Shown piece by piece: positions 1 to 7,097 of a stretch of 11,844 nt of DNA (positions are counted from its first letter, which is position 1; every line of letters begins with the position of its first letter). Below the pieces are notes generated by a model. It searched no databases, was not told the DNA's origin, and saw only the letters and a list, made by a program, of their open reading frames with translations. This DNA comes from JAIVGV01 sp035295985. GTDB taxonomy: Bacteria; Acidobacteriota; Blastocatellia; Pyrinomonadales; Pyrinomonadaceae. The DNA is taken from contig DATHBT010000252.1 in the NCBI GenBank assembly GCA_035295985.1, positions 1 to 11,844 on the forward strand, read 5' to 3'. The translations under genes were made by a program, and so were the position numbers.

Positions 1-430
1 GCGAGGCCCAGCCCTGCGCGTCGCCGCCGAAGACTTTGGCGAAGGCGTCGCCCAGCTCGTCCGTGAGAGCGGCGCGCGTTCCGCGCTCGACGCGCACGAC
101 CTCGTGCCGCCGGCTCGCCAGCCGCCGCGCGCTCGACCCGACGTGCGCGTCCGCGACCGTCTGGCGCAGCGCCTCCGAGCCTACGAGCGCGCCGAAGGCG
201 GCGAGCGCGTGGCTCTTCCCCACCCCGCGCAGGCCGGCGAGCGCGTGGGCCGCGCCCCGCCCGCGCGGCAGATCGGCCAAAGAATCCAGCCAGCGCGCGA
301 GCAGGTCGGAGGTGGCGTCCGTGAAGCGGTAGGCGGCCAGCGCGCGGGCCGGGTCGGCGGCGAAGTCGCGCACCTCCTCGTAGGCCTGCGGCTCGACGAA
401 GTCCTTGATCTTGTCCTGAGTTCGTTTCAT
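1..430 (-). CDS. P-loop NTPase, N-terminal 143 residues (partial)
   Basis: An open frame on the minus strand starts with ATG at 430 and stays open to the left edge, so only the N-terminus is present. Residues 66-73 (GLRGVGKS, followed by H) are a clear Walker A motif, preceded by about 60 residues of mostly helical-looking sequence (DFVEPQAYEEVRDF, then a stretch ending in YRFTDATSDLLARWLDSL). There is no signal peptide, so it is probably cytoplasmic. A short N-terminal helical region followed by a GxxGxGKSH loop is the layout I know from large P-loop ATPases such as BrxC/PglY of BREX systems and DUF6079-type proteins, but this is resemblance of layout only. Walker B and the C-terminal domains lie outside the window. 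An AGGG sits directly before the ATG, which is a poor Shine-Dalgarno spacing. That it is an NTPase is well supported; the family is uncertain. Confidence 0.72.
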   Translation of the reverse strand, partial: MKRTQDKIKDFVEPQAYEEVRDFAADPARALAAYRFTDATSDLLARWLDSLADLPRGRGAAHALAGLRGVGKSHALAAFGALVGSEALRQTVADAHVGSSARRLASRRHEVVRVERGTRAALTDELGDAFAKVFGGDAQGWAS

Positions 431-708
431 CCCTGGGGTCGGCGGCGAGAGCGTCTGTCGTGAGGAAACCCCTCCCGCGTGGGTCAGGAGAGAGGCACTT
501 TCGACTCTATCACGCCGCCTCTCGCGCCGTAAACCAATACTTGATGGGACGTGTGTTGTTGTCGGCAGGGACGGGAGGCCGGGGCGCGTTTCGCACGACA
601 AAACGCGCCCTTGGCCCCCGTCATGTTGCGGCAGCGGGTCTGATTGGAGCGGGGATTATCACTCACGTTTTCGGCGGCGGCGAGGGCGGCGTGCCTCCGA
701 AGCGCGGG
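431..708. other. Intergenic gap with a 10-bp hairpin
   Basis: Gap between the stop of the first VWA-like gene and the start of the P-loop gene, both on the minus strand. It contains a perfect 10-bp inverted repeat, GGGCGCGTTT at 582-591 and its complement at 601-610, with a 9-nt loop. A second, 6-bp hairpin (GAAGCG at 699-704 with CGCTTC at 709-714) overlaps the VWA stop codon. Neither is followed by a T-tract on the minus strand, so a terminator role for the VWA genes is possible but not shown. I see no convincing -35/-10 pair for the P-loop gene. A 60-codon minus-strand open frame at 484-666 has no recognisable features and I do not call it. Confidence 0.4.
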
Positions 709-712
709 CGCT

Positions 713-1909
713 TCACTGCGCCCCGGCCAGGCTGGCGAGATTTTTGACGCGGCCGGGGGCGGGCGTCGGCGACTCCGGACTGTCGGTTGACATGTAATAG
801 CCCTTCCGCGCGGTGACGGTAAACTTCCTCTCCCTGCCGCGCGCGTCGCGCCCCTTGACCTTCACTTCCAGTTTGTGCAGCCGGCCGTCGTCCCTGTCGG
901 CGTCCGTGAGGGCGAAGCCGAGGCTGTAGCGCGCCGAGAGGTCGTTGATGATCCGGCTGACGGCGGCGGCGAAACTTTCGGGGCTGCCGACCTGGGCCAC
1001 CTCGCCGCCCGTCTGCCTGCTGTAATGGCTCGTCATCTCGTAGCGCATCCCCAGCATGGGCGAGACGACGCGGCCGGTGAAATGCACCAGTTTGCCGAAG
1101 AGATCGCGCTTGAGGATCAGGCCGTTGTACGTCACCCCGGTGGCAAGCAGGCGACGCGTGACCTCCCTGCTCTGCGCGTAGGTGGCGAGGGTGTCGTCGT
1201 CCGTGCTCTCGATGACGACGACCTGCGAGTTCGGGCGCTCCTTCGCGGCGATAAGGGGGGCCTTGTCAACGGCCGCCTCGAAGTCCGGGGCGACCGTGAT
1301 GTCCATCGGCGGGTTTTGCATTGTCGGGTCGGGGTTCCTGAGAACGTCTTTCCAGCCGGCCTTCATGGCGGCTTTGAGCGACAGCAGCTCTTCGACCTCG
1401 GGCCTGTTCCGCTGCGCGAATTTTTGCACCTCCCGCAGCGCGGCGTACGTCTTCTCGCGGTCGCGCGTGAGATCAAGCACGAGCTTCGATCTGTAGATGA
1501 ACGAGAGGGGGCGCGGGCCGTTCCTCTCGGCCCATACTTGCATGACCGCCACTTCGTCGTCGGGCCTCAGCGTCCCCAGCGCGGAGATGATCTGCTCCAT
1601 CACCTCCGGCTTCTCGACGTACAGGGGCAGGTTCAGCACCAGGATCAGGGCCAGCGGGCGCTTGCGCTCCGCGCCCTCGCCGCTGAAGTAGGTGAGCGGG
1701 CGCGGCTTGCCGTCGTCGAGCACGCGGAAGTTTTCTGGCTTCAGACCCGTGACCGCCTCGCCCGTCTTCTTGTCCCTGACCAGCACGTCTATGAATACGG
1801 CGCGCGTCCTGACGAGCAGCACCTCGTCCGCCTGCTCCTGGCCGGGCGCGGGGGCCGCGGTCGCGGCGAGCAGCAGCGCGCACACGAGCGCTGATATCTT
1901 GTTTCTCAT
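713..1909 (-). CDS. Secreted VWFA-like domain protein (acidobacterial family), copy 1
   Basis: 398 residues from ATG at 1909, chosen over a GTG three codons upstream because GAGGA lies about 10 nt before the ATG but abuts the GTG. Residues 1-23 look like a Sec signal peptide (MRNK, then a Leu/Ala-rich core, ending APAPGQ). Residues 33-77 (RTRAVFIDVLVRDKKTG through GLKPENFRVLDDGKP) match the opening of the acidobacterial VWFA-like domain (the TIGR03436 type). The VWA-like core follows (LALILVLNL at 86-94, DDEVAVMQVW at 117-126), and the domain closes with ARYSLGFAL near 326-334 and RKFTVTARKGYY near 361-372. The metal-site DxSxS expected after the first beta strand is absent (NLPLY instead). 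It lies downstream of a paralogue on the same strand, about 110 nt apart, so co-transcription is likely. The cellular role is unknown; exported or periplasmic protein-protein interaction is an inference from the VWA fold. Confidence 0.88.
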   Translation of the reverse strand: MRNKISALVCALLLAATAAPAPGQEQADEVLLVRTRAVFIDVLVRDKKTGEAVTGLKPENFRVLDDGKPRPLTYFSGEGAERKRPLALILVLNLPLYVEKPEVMEQIISALGTLRPDDEVAVMQVWAERNGPRPLSFIYRSKLVLDLTRDREKTYAALREVQKFAQRNRPEVEELLSLKAAMKAGWKDVLRNPDPTMQNPPMDITVAPDFEAAVDKAPLIAAKERPNSQVVVIESTDDDTLATYAQSREVTRRLLATGVTYNGLILKRDLFGKLVHFTGRVVSPMLGMRYEMTSHYSRQTGGEVAQVGSPESFAAAVSRIINDLSARYSLGFALTDADRDDGRLHKLEVKVKGRDARGRERKFTVTARKGYYMSTDSPESPTPAPGRVKNLASLAGAQ

Positions 1910-2020
1910 GATTCTCACTTCCTCGGATCGGTGTTAAAGGTCGGAATGGGCGGTAGGACGGTTTAACTGACGGCGGCGGGCCGCGGACGCCCCGCCGCGC
2001 TGCTCCGCTCTGCCGCGGCT
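1910..2020 (-). other. Spacer between the VWA-like paralogues with a GC hairpin
   Basis: The 111-nt spacer holds a perfect 8-bp GC-only inverted repeat (GCGGCGGG at 1973-1980, CCCGCCGC at 1991-1998, 10-nt loop). No T-run follows on the minus strand, so it may be a transcript-stabilising or attenuating hairpin rather than a strong terminator. The Shine-Dalgarno of the downstream gene is in this spacer (GAGGA, about 10 nt before ATG 1909). Confidence 0.35.
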
Positions 2021-3163
2021 TCAGTAAGTCGGGGGTAGGTAGTAGCCGCGCCGCGCCCTCACCTGTAGCTTGCGCTTCCGGTGCCGCGGGTCGCTCTGGT
2101 TGATTCTCACCTCCAGCCTGTGCATACGGCCGTCGTGACGCTCGTGCTCTTCCAGGTTGAAGCCGAGGTTGTAGCGCGCCATGAGGCTGCTGATGAAGCG
2201 TTCCAACCCGGCCGCCAGATCGTCCGCGCGGCCGACGCTCGCCACCTCCCCGCCCGTCTCTTTCGCCAGGTAGTCGGCGGCGTGGACGCTCAGGCCCCGC
2301 GGCCCCATGAACACCTTGTTCAGCGCCCCGATGAATACCTTGCTGGCAAAGCTCCTCTTAAAGACCAGGCCGTTGAAGGTGATGCCGGCGCGGAGCGCCA
2401 TCTCCACCGCCTCTTCACGCTCGCCCTTCCGCAGGTCGAAGAGGTCGGCGATCAGCCCCACCACGACGAACTGACTGTTGGTGAACCGGGCCGCCAGCGG
2501 GACGACCCGGCCCGCCACGTCCGACAGCCGCCAGACCACGTCGAACAGCAGGTCGTCGGAGGACTGCGCGCGCCTCTCTGCGATCTCCTCGACCAGCTTC
2601 TCCTGCCGCATGACGAGTTCGGGTATGCCGGCGAGCGCGTCCGCCGTCCGCGCCCGGTCGCGCGTGAAGCCGCCGAGCATCCTGACCGTCGGGACGGGCG
2701 TGCCCGGCGGGTCGCCCTCCTCGATCCATGTGGCGGCGACGGCCACCTCGTCTTCCGGCGCGAGTTTCGCCAGCGCGGAGGCCAGCCGCCGCATCGCGTC
2801 CTCGCTCTTCAGGTGCTGTCTGCCGTAGGGCGTCCACAGGTCGATGAACAGCAACAGGGCCAGCGGGCGGCGGGAGTCGCCCTCGCGCGTGAAGTACGAA
2901 AGCTTACGCGGCCGGCCGTCGTCGAGCACCTGAAAGTCTTCGGGCCGCAGGTCTCTGACCGGCTCGTTCGTCTTCCTGTCCCTGACGAGCGTGTCGATGA
3001 AGACGGCGCGCGTGTTGACCCGCTCGACGATTTCGCCCGGTTCCGGCGCGGCCGTCGCGGTCGGCTGCCGGACGACTCTCGCGCGCTCCTGCGCCGCGCC
3101 CGGTGGGGCGCAGAGTAGAGCCAATGAGCAAAACAGAAGAGATATTTGATTTTTCGCGGGCAC
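2021..3163 (-). CDS. Secreted VWFA-like domain protein (acidobacterial family), copy 2
   Basis: 380 residues from a GTG at 3163, supported by AGGG 8 nt upstream and by a signal peptide that begins immediately (MPAKNQISLLF, hydrophobic core, then APPGAAQ at about 19-25). Residues 50-93 (NTRAVFIDTLVRDRKTNEPV through PEDFQVLDDGRP and LSYF) align closely with copy 1, as do LALLLFIDL (101-109), EDEVAVAATW (137-146), ETGGEVASVGR (302-312), MARYNLGFNL (328-337) and LQVRARRGYYLPP (366-378). Copy 1 and copy 2 are clearly tandem paralogues. The MIDAS DxSxS is again not intact: DLWTP stands where it is expected. The N-terminal linker (residues 26-48) is Pro/Ala/Glu-rich. A role in the cell envelope is inferred from export only. 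The promoter should lie in 3164-3380, but I could not define it. Confidence 0.88.
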   Translation of the reverse strand: MPAKNQISLLFCSLALLCAPPGAAQERARVVRQPTATAAPEPGEIVERVNTRAVFIDTLVRDRKTNEPVRDLRPEDFQVLDDGRPRKLSYFTREGDSRRPLALLLFIDLWTPYGRQHLKSEDAMRRLASALAKLAPEDEVAVAATWIEEGDPPGTPVPTVRMLGGFTRDRARTADALAGIPELVMRQEKLVEEIAERRAQSSDDLLFDVVWRLSDVAGRVVPLAARFTNSQFVVVGLIADLFDLRKGEREEAVEMALRAGITFNGLVFKRSFASKVFIGALNKVFMGPRGLSVHAADYLAKETGGEVASVGRADDLAAGLERFISSLMARYNLGFNLEEHERHDGRMHRLEVRINQSDPRHRKRKLQVRARRGYYLPPTY

Positions 3164-3724
3164 GGATAAAACCCTAGTGAGACTTCTATTAACCGCAGCG
3201 CTTACCTAGACGGGTTAGACCGGGCGAGCGTTAACAGGAGGCGACGCGGAAAGCCCGGTCTCCACCGGGCCAGTCTCAGGCCCGACGCGGCCTCAGTCGG
3301 GTTGCGTGCCGTCTCGCGGCACTGCCGCCGCCGCTCAAAGGCGACGAAAAGGGGCGGACGCTGAACCTATACTTTCCCCGCCGCGCTGCTATAATCGCGG
3401 GCAAGGAGTTTCCGAGGCGACGGGCGGGGCGCGGGGCGTTCGAGGCCGCGCGGGAGGCGCGCGCGGCGCGGCGCGGGGCGCAACCCGCCGCCCTGGCACG
3501 GCATCCAAGGGTGTACGTTTCGCGGCCGACCCCTTTTCAGGTCTCAAACCTCGTTCTCAAGGACAGCCGCCGCGGGACGATTCGTCGTCACAAAGTAAAC
3601 GGCGCGCCGGGCGCGGGAGCCGGGGGCGGCCGACCAAAGCGGGGCAGCGATTTGAGGAGAGCGCCCCGCGCCGGCAACAGTTTTTCACGTTCGCAGAGAA
3701 GCAACCTTCGGAGACTTACCAGCC
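3164..3724. other. 561-nt divergent intergenic region with a hairpin cluster
   Basis: No credible gene. Three small perfect hairpins follow one another in 70 nt: GCCCGGT/ACCGGGC at 3253-3270 (4-nt loop), CCCGAC/GTCGGG at 3281-3301 (9-nt loop) and GTGCCG/CGGCAC at 3306-3322 (5-nt loop). An extended -10 promoter follows at 3387-3395. The remaining 320 nt would be the leader of the M48 protease mRNA; it is very GC-rich at 3420-3490 and contains a GACGA-TTCG-TCGTC tetraloop hairpin at 3576-3589. I recognise no riboswitch class. A plus-strand open frame at 3306-3752 has Arg/Ala/Gly-rich composition typical of chance frames in high-GC DNA. Confidence 0.45.
3387..3395 (+). promoter_or_regulatory. 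Extended -10 promoter for the M48 protease gene
   Basis: TGCTATAAT is a perfect extended -10 element (TGn-TATAAT), striking in DNA of this GC content. No good -35 hexamer is found 16-18 nt upstream, which extended -10 promoters can tolerate. Transcription would begin near 3402 and give a leader of about 320 nt before the start at 3725. Confidence 0.55.
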
Positions 3725-4969
<1,245 letters not shown>

Positions 4970-4997
4970 GGACCGACGACGCCACGCGCGTTAGTCT

Positions 4998-5051
4998 CTG
5001 AAACTCGAACGCCCCGCGGTCTCACTTGACCGCGGGGCGTTCGAGTTTCAG
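4998..5051. terminator. Perfect 24-bp hairpin between convergent genes (probable bidirectional terminator)
   Basis: Positions 4998-5021 and 5028-5051 are exact reverse complements (24 bp, 6-nt loop TCACTT), with a GC-rich centre (CGCCCCGCGGTC) and AT-richer ends. It lies 28 nt after the protease stop and about 100 nt from the haemoglobin stop on the other strand. It serves the two convergent genes symmetrically. Neither side has a U-tract, so it is not a classical intrinsic terminator. Confidence 0.7.
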
Positions 5052-5147
5052 GGGGAAGCGGTCGCCGGGGCGGACGAGGCCGCGCGTTGTCATGGTTCGG
5101 CCGCGCGGCCGGCTCTCCCGGCGCGGCAGAGCGAGTCGCCCCAAATC

Positions 5148-5726
5148 TTAGCGCCTGCCCTTCCGCTTCATCACGGGGCCGGCCTTGATCTCGGCCGCGC
5201 TCGCGGGCTTGGCCGGCTTGAAGTTGGGCGGCAGCGGCGTCCCCGTGGCGTCGCCTTGCACCTCGACGATGTCGCCCTTCATCGCGGCGAGCGCGCCGAG
5301 CAGCTCGTTCTTCTCCGTCTCCGGCACGTTGAACTTGTCGAGCGCCTTCACCAGGTCCTCGACGACGGCGTTGAACTCGCCCTCCGTCACGCCCATGTTC
5401 TTGTGCGTCGTCTTCATCGACAGCCCCGTGTATTTGCACGGGCCGCCCGTCGCCTCGCAGACCTGCTCGATCAGGTGCAGCCGTATGCGCGGCACGTTCA
5501 TGCCGCTCTTGGCGAGCTTCTTGTTCACGCGCTCGTCGGCCGCGAGGTTCTTGATGAACTCGTCCACGACGGCCGTGATGGCCTCAAGGCCGCCGAGCCG
5601 GTCGTAGAGCGACTTCTGCGGCGCGGCCTCCATCGTGGTGCTCGAATTGCTGTTCTGCGCTGCCGCGGCGGTCGCCAAACTTGCGACGAGACACGCCGCC
5701 GTCAGGAAGGTCTTAACTCTCCGCAT
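5148..5726 (-). CDS. Exported group 1 truncated haemoglobin
   Basis: 192 residues from ATG 5726; AAGGAG lies 9 nt upstream. Residues 1-23 form a signal peptide (MRRVKTFL, Ala/Leu core, TAAAAQ), so a periplasmic location is likely. The globin core is residues 39-155: SLYDRLGGLEAI (39-50), VVDEF (53-57), then EQVCEATGGPCKYTG (87-101) and MKTTHKNMGVT (104-114). By comparison with Mycobacterium tuberculosis GlbN, H108 is the proximal haem ligand. The B10 position, Tyr in GlbN, appears to be Ile58, and the E7/E11 positions appear to be Ile81 and Leu85, giving an unusually apolar distal pocket. C90 and C97 flank the conserved GGP and could form a disulfide after export. The tail (about 160-192) is Pro/Ala/Lys-rich and ends KRKGRR. 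Likely roles are haem-linked O2/NO handling or redox sensing. The family is secure, the ligand chemistry is not. Confidence 0.92.
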   Translation of the reverse strand: MRRVKTFLTAACLVASLATAAAAQNSNSSTTMEAAPQKSLYDRLGGLEAITAVVDEFIKNLAADERVNKKLAKSGMNVPRIRLHLIEQVCEATGGPCKYTGLSMKTTHKNMGVTEGEFNAVVEDLVKALDKFNVPETEKNELLGALAAMKGDIVEVQGDATGTPLPPNFKPAKPASAAEIKAGPVMKRKGRR

Positions 5727-5775
5727 TTTCTTTGTCTCCTTCGAGAAGTGGGGTTTGAAGCCGACGAGGAATTAG

Positions 5776-5799
5776 TCCGGTGCGGCACTCCGCGCCGGA
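5776..5799 (-). promoter_or_regulatory. 10-bp hairpin upstream of the haemoglobin gene
   Basis: TCCGGTGCGG at 5776-5785 and CCGCGCCGGA at 5790-5799 pair over 10 positions (one G-U) around a CACT loop, 50 nt upstream of the haemoglobin start. It could be a leader hairpin or a dyad operator; nothing in the sequence separates these. No clear promoter for the minus-strand gene was found in 5727-5964. Confidence 0.3.
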
Positions 5800-5964
5800 G
5801 GCCCGCCTTGTCTGAAAACTGAAAACCAGCCCGCCTGCTCGCGTAACGGCCCGAAATACGGCCCGGCGCACGGCCCCGGATGTCCGGCGGCAGTCGAACC
5901 GTCACAGGCCGCCTATCATCAACGCTGTCACGGACTTTGGCCGCGGCCTTACCCTGCGTTCGGC

Positions 5965-5994
5965 TTGACAAGTTTTCGACCGCGAAGGTATTCT
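5965..5994 (+). promoter_or_regulatory. Sigma-70-type promoter of the rplM cluster
   Basis: A perfect -35 TTGACA at 5965-5970 and TATTCT at 5989-5994 (4 of 6) are separated by 18 nt. Transcription would start near 6001 and leave a leader of about 37 nt. That leader contains GCGT-TTTAG-ACGC followed by ATTTTT at 6003-6021, a very small terminator-like hairpin, and a weak GAGAG Shine-Dalgarno 7 nt before the rplM start. Confidence 0.7.
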
Positions 5995-6037
5995 TTCCGT
6001 TCGCGTTTTAGACGCATTTTTCCGCGAGAGCTACCTT

Positions 6038-6502
6038 ATGTCAACAACATTTCCGAGCGCCCAGGGCCTGTCAGACAATCGCAAGTGGTACGTGGTGGAC
6101 GCGGCGGGCCAGACGGTCGGCCGGCTGGCGACCGAAGTGGCGCGCGTCCTGACCGGCAAGAACAAGCCTCAGTACACGCCCTTCATGGACACGGGCGATC
6201 ACGTCATCGTCATCAACGCCAAGCAGGCCGTCTTCAAAGGCTCGAAGGCCGAGCAGAAAATCTACTACCGGCACACGCTCTACCCCGGCGGATTGCGCGC
6301 CGTGACGGTCAAGGAGCAGTTCGAGAAGCACCCGGAGCGCGTCTTGGAGATCGCCATCAAGGGGATGCTCCCGAAGAACAAGCTGGGCAAGGCGATGGCC
6401 AAGAAACTCAAAGTTTACGGCGGGGCCGACCACCCGCACGCGGCGCAGCGGCCCGAACCGCTCGCGCTCGACCCGCGCGCGAAGGCCGCGGCGGCGAAGT
6501 AA
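6038..6502 (+). CDS. rplM: 50S ribosomal protein L13
   Basis: 154 residues, close to the usual 140-150. The L13 signature is clear throughout: RKWYVVDAAGQTVGRLAT (15-32), VLTGKNKPQYTPFMDTGD (37-54), VIVINAKQAVFKGSKAEQK (56-74), YYRHTLYPGGL (76-86), IKGMLPKNKLG (107-117) and LKVYGGADHPHAAQRPE (124-140). L13 is an early assembly protein of the large subunit that binds 23S rRNA. It is first in the translation cluster, 34 nt before rpsI, the classical rplM-rpsI pair. The short leader is where autogenous control would act, but no known L13 leader motif is recognised. The C-terminus has a short Ala/Lys-rich extension. Confidence 0.98.
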   Translation: MSTTFPSAQGLSDNRKWYVVDAAGQTVGRLATEVARVLTGKNKPQYTPFMDTGDHVIVINAKQAVFKGSKAEQKIYYRHTLYPGGLRAVTVKEQFEKHPERVLEIAIKGMLPKNKLGKAMAKKLKVYGGADHPHAAQRPEPLALDPRAKAAAAK

Positions 6503-6536
6503 TTTTTTCCAACGAGAGAATTGAGGAAGAGAGATC

Positions 6537-6929
6537 GTGGCTGAGAATCAGTTTTACGGCACGGGCCGGCGCAAGACTTCGACGGCGCGCGTCTATCTGC
6601 GCCCCGGCACGGGCGAGATCAAGGTCAACCGCAAGGCGTTCGACGTTTACTTCCCCAACGAGACGTTGCGGATGATCATCCGCCAGCCGCTCCAGTTGAC
6701 CGAGACGGCCGGCAAGTTCGACATCCTCGTCAACGTCGCGGGCGGAGGCCCGGCGGGTCAGGCCGGAGCCGTCCGCCACGGCATCACCCGCGCGCTCATG
6801 GAGTTCAACGCCGACCTGCGGCCGACCTTGAAGCAGGCGGGCCTCGTGACGCGCGACCCGCGCATCAAGGAGCGCAAGAAGTACGGCCAGAAGGGCGCGC
6901 GCAAGCGCTTCCAGTTCTCGAAGCGTTAA
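6537..6929 (+). CDS. rpsI: 30S ribosomal protein S9
   Basis: 130 residues from a GTG at 6537, supported by GAGGA (6523-6527) 9 nt upstream and by the family N-terminus. Signature stretches: FYGTGRRKTSTARVYLRPG (6-24), IKVNRKAFDVYFP (28-40), VNVAGGGPAGQAGAVRHGI (65-83), LVTRDPRIKERKKYGQKGAR (103-122). The basic tail ending FSKR is the S9 C-terminus that reaches the P-site tRNA in the 30S subunit. Complete and of normal length. It is co-transcribed with rplM. A run of six T at 6503-6508 in the spacer has no hairpin before it. Confidence 0.98.
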   Translation: MAENQFYGTGRRKTSTARVYLRPGTGEIKVNRKAFDVYFPNETLRMIIRQPLQLTETAGKFDILVNVAGGGPAGQAGAVRHGITRALMEFNADLRPTLKQAGLVTRDPRIKERKKYGQKGARKRFQFSKR

Positions 6930-6940
6930 TCGGTGCGGCG

Positions 6941-6987
6941 GCGGGCGCGGGTGGGGTCGGAGAGTCATTCTTCACCGCCCGCGTTTT
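6941..6987 (+). terminator. Candidate intrinsic terminator after rpsI
   Basis: GCGGGC at 6941-6946 pairs with GCCCGC at 6977-6982, and GGTG at 6950-6953 pairs with CACC at 6973-6976 with a 3-nt bulge. TTTT follows at 6984-6987. It lies 11 nt after the rpsI stop and could end or attenuate rplM-rpsI transcription before rpsB. The large loop (19 nt) makes this moderate only. Confidence 0.42.
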
Positions 6988-7028
6988 CGTCGCCAGTTTT
7001 CGCACAATCCATTGTCGTTGTCGGGTTG

Positions 7029-7090
7029 GTTGTCTCGACTGAGACTCAACGGCGGCGGCGAGTACACTAAACCAATCACCGCAGAGGAGG
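7029..7090 (+). promoter_or_regulatory. rpsB upstream region: bulged hairpin, weak promoter, strong ribosome site
   Basis: A hairpin GTTGTCTC-GACT-GAGAC-(TC)-AAC occupies 7029-7050, 8 bp with a 2-nt bulge. A weak sigma-70-like pair overlaps it: CTGAGA at 7039-7044 and TACACT at 7063-7068, 18 nt apart. If transcripts come from upstream, the hairpin could be a leader element for S2 control; if they start at about 7075, it lies in the promoter. GAGGAGG at 7084-7090 is 7 nt from the TTG start and decides it. Confidence 0.35.
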
Positions 7091-7097
7091 TTTTCTT

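Noticed and set aside
484..666. 60-codon minus-strand open frame in the gap before the P-loop gene
   Set aside because: No ribosome site, no homology I recognise, and it spans the 582-610 hairpin.
875..1894. Long plus-strand open frame opposite the first VWA-like gene
   Set aside because: It is antisense to a gene with clear homology and signal peptide; its Arg/Val/Leu/Gly/Ala-rich translation shows no domain. Long antisense frames are expected in high-GC coding DNA.
2081..3118. Long plus-strand open frame opposite the second VWA-like gene
   Set aside because: Same reasoning; no ribosome site and no recognisable motif, while the minus-strand frame aligns with its paralogue.
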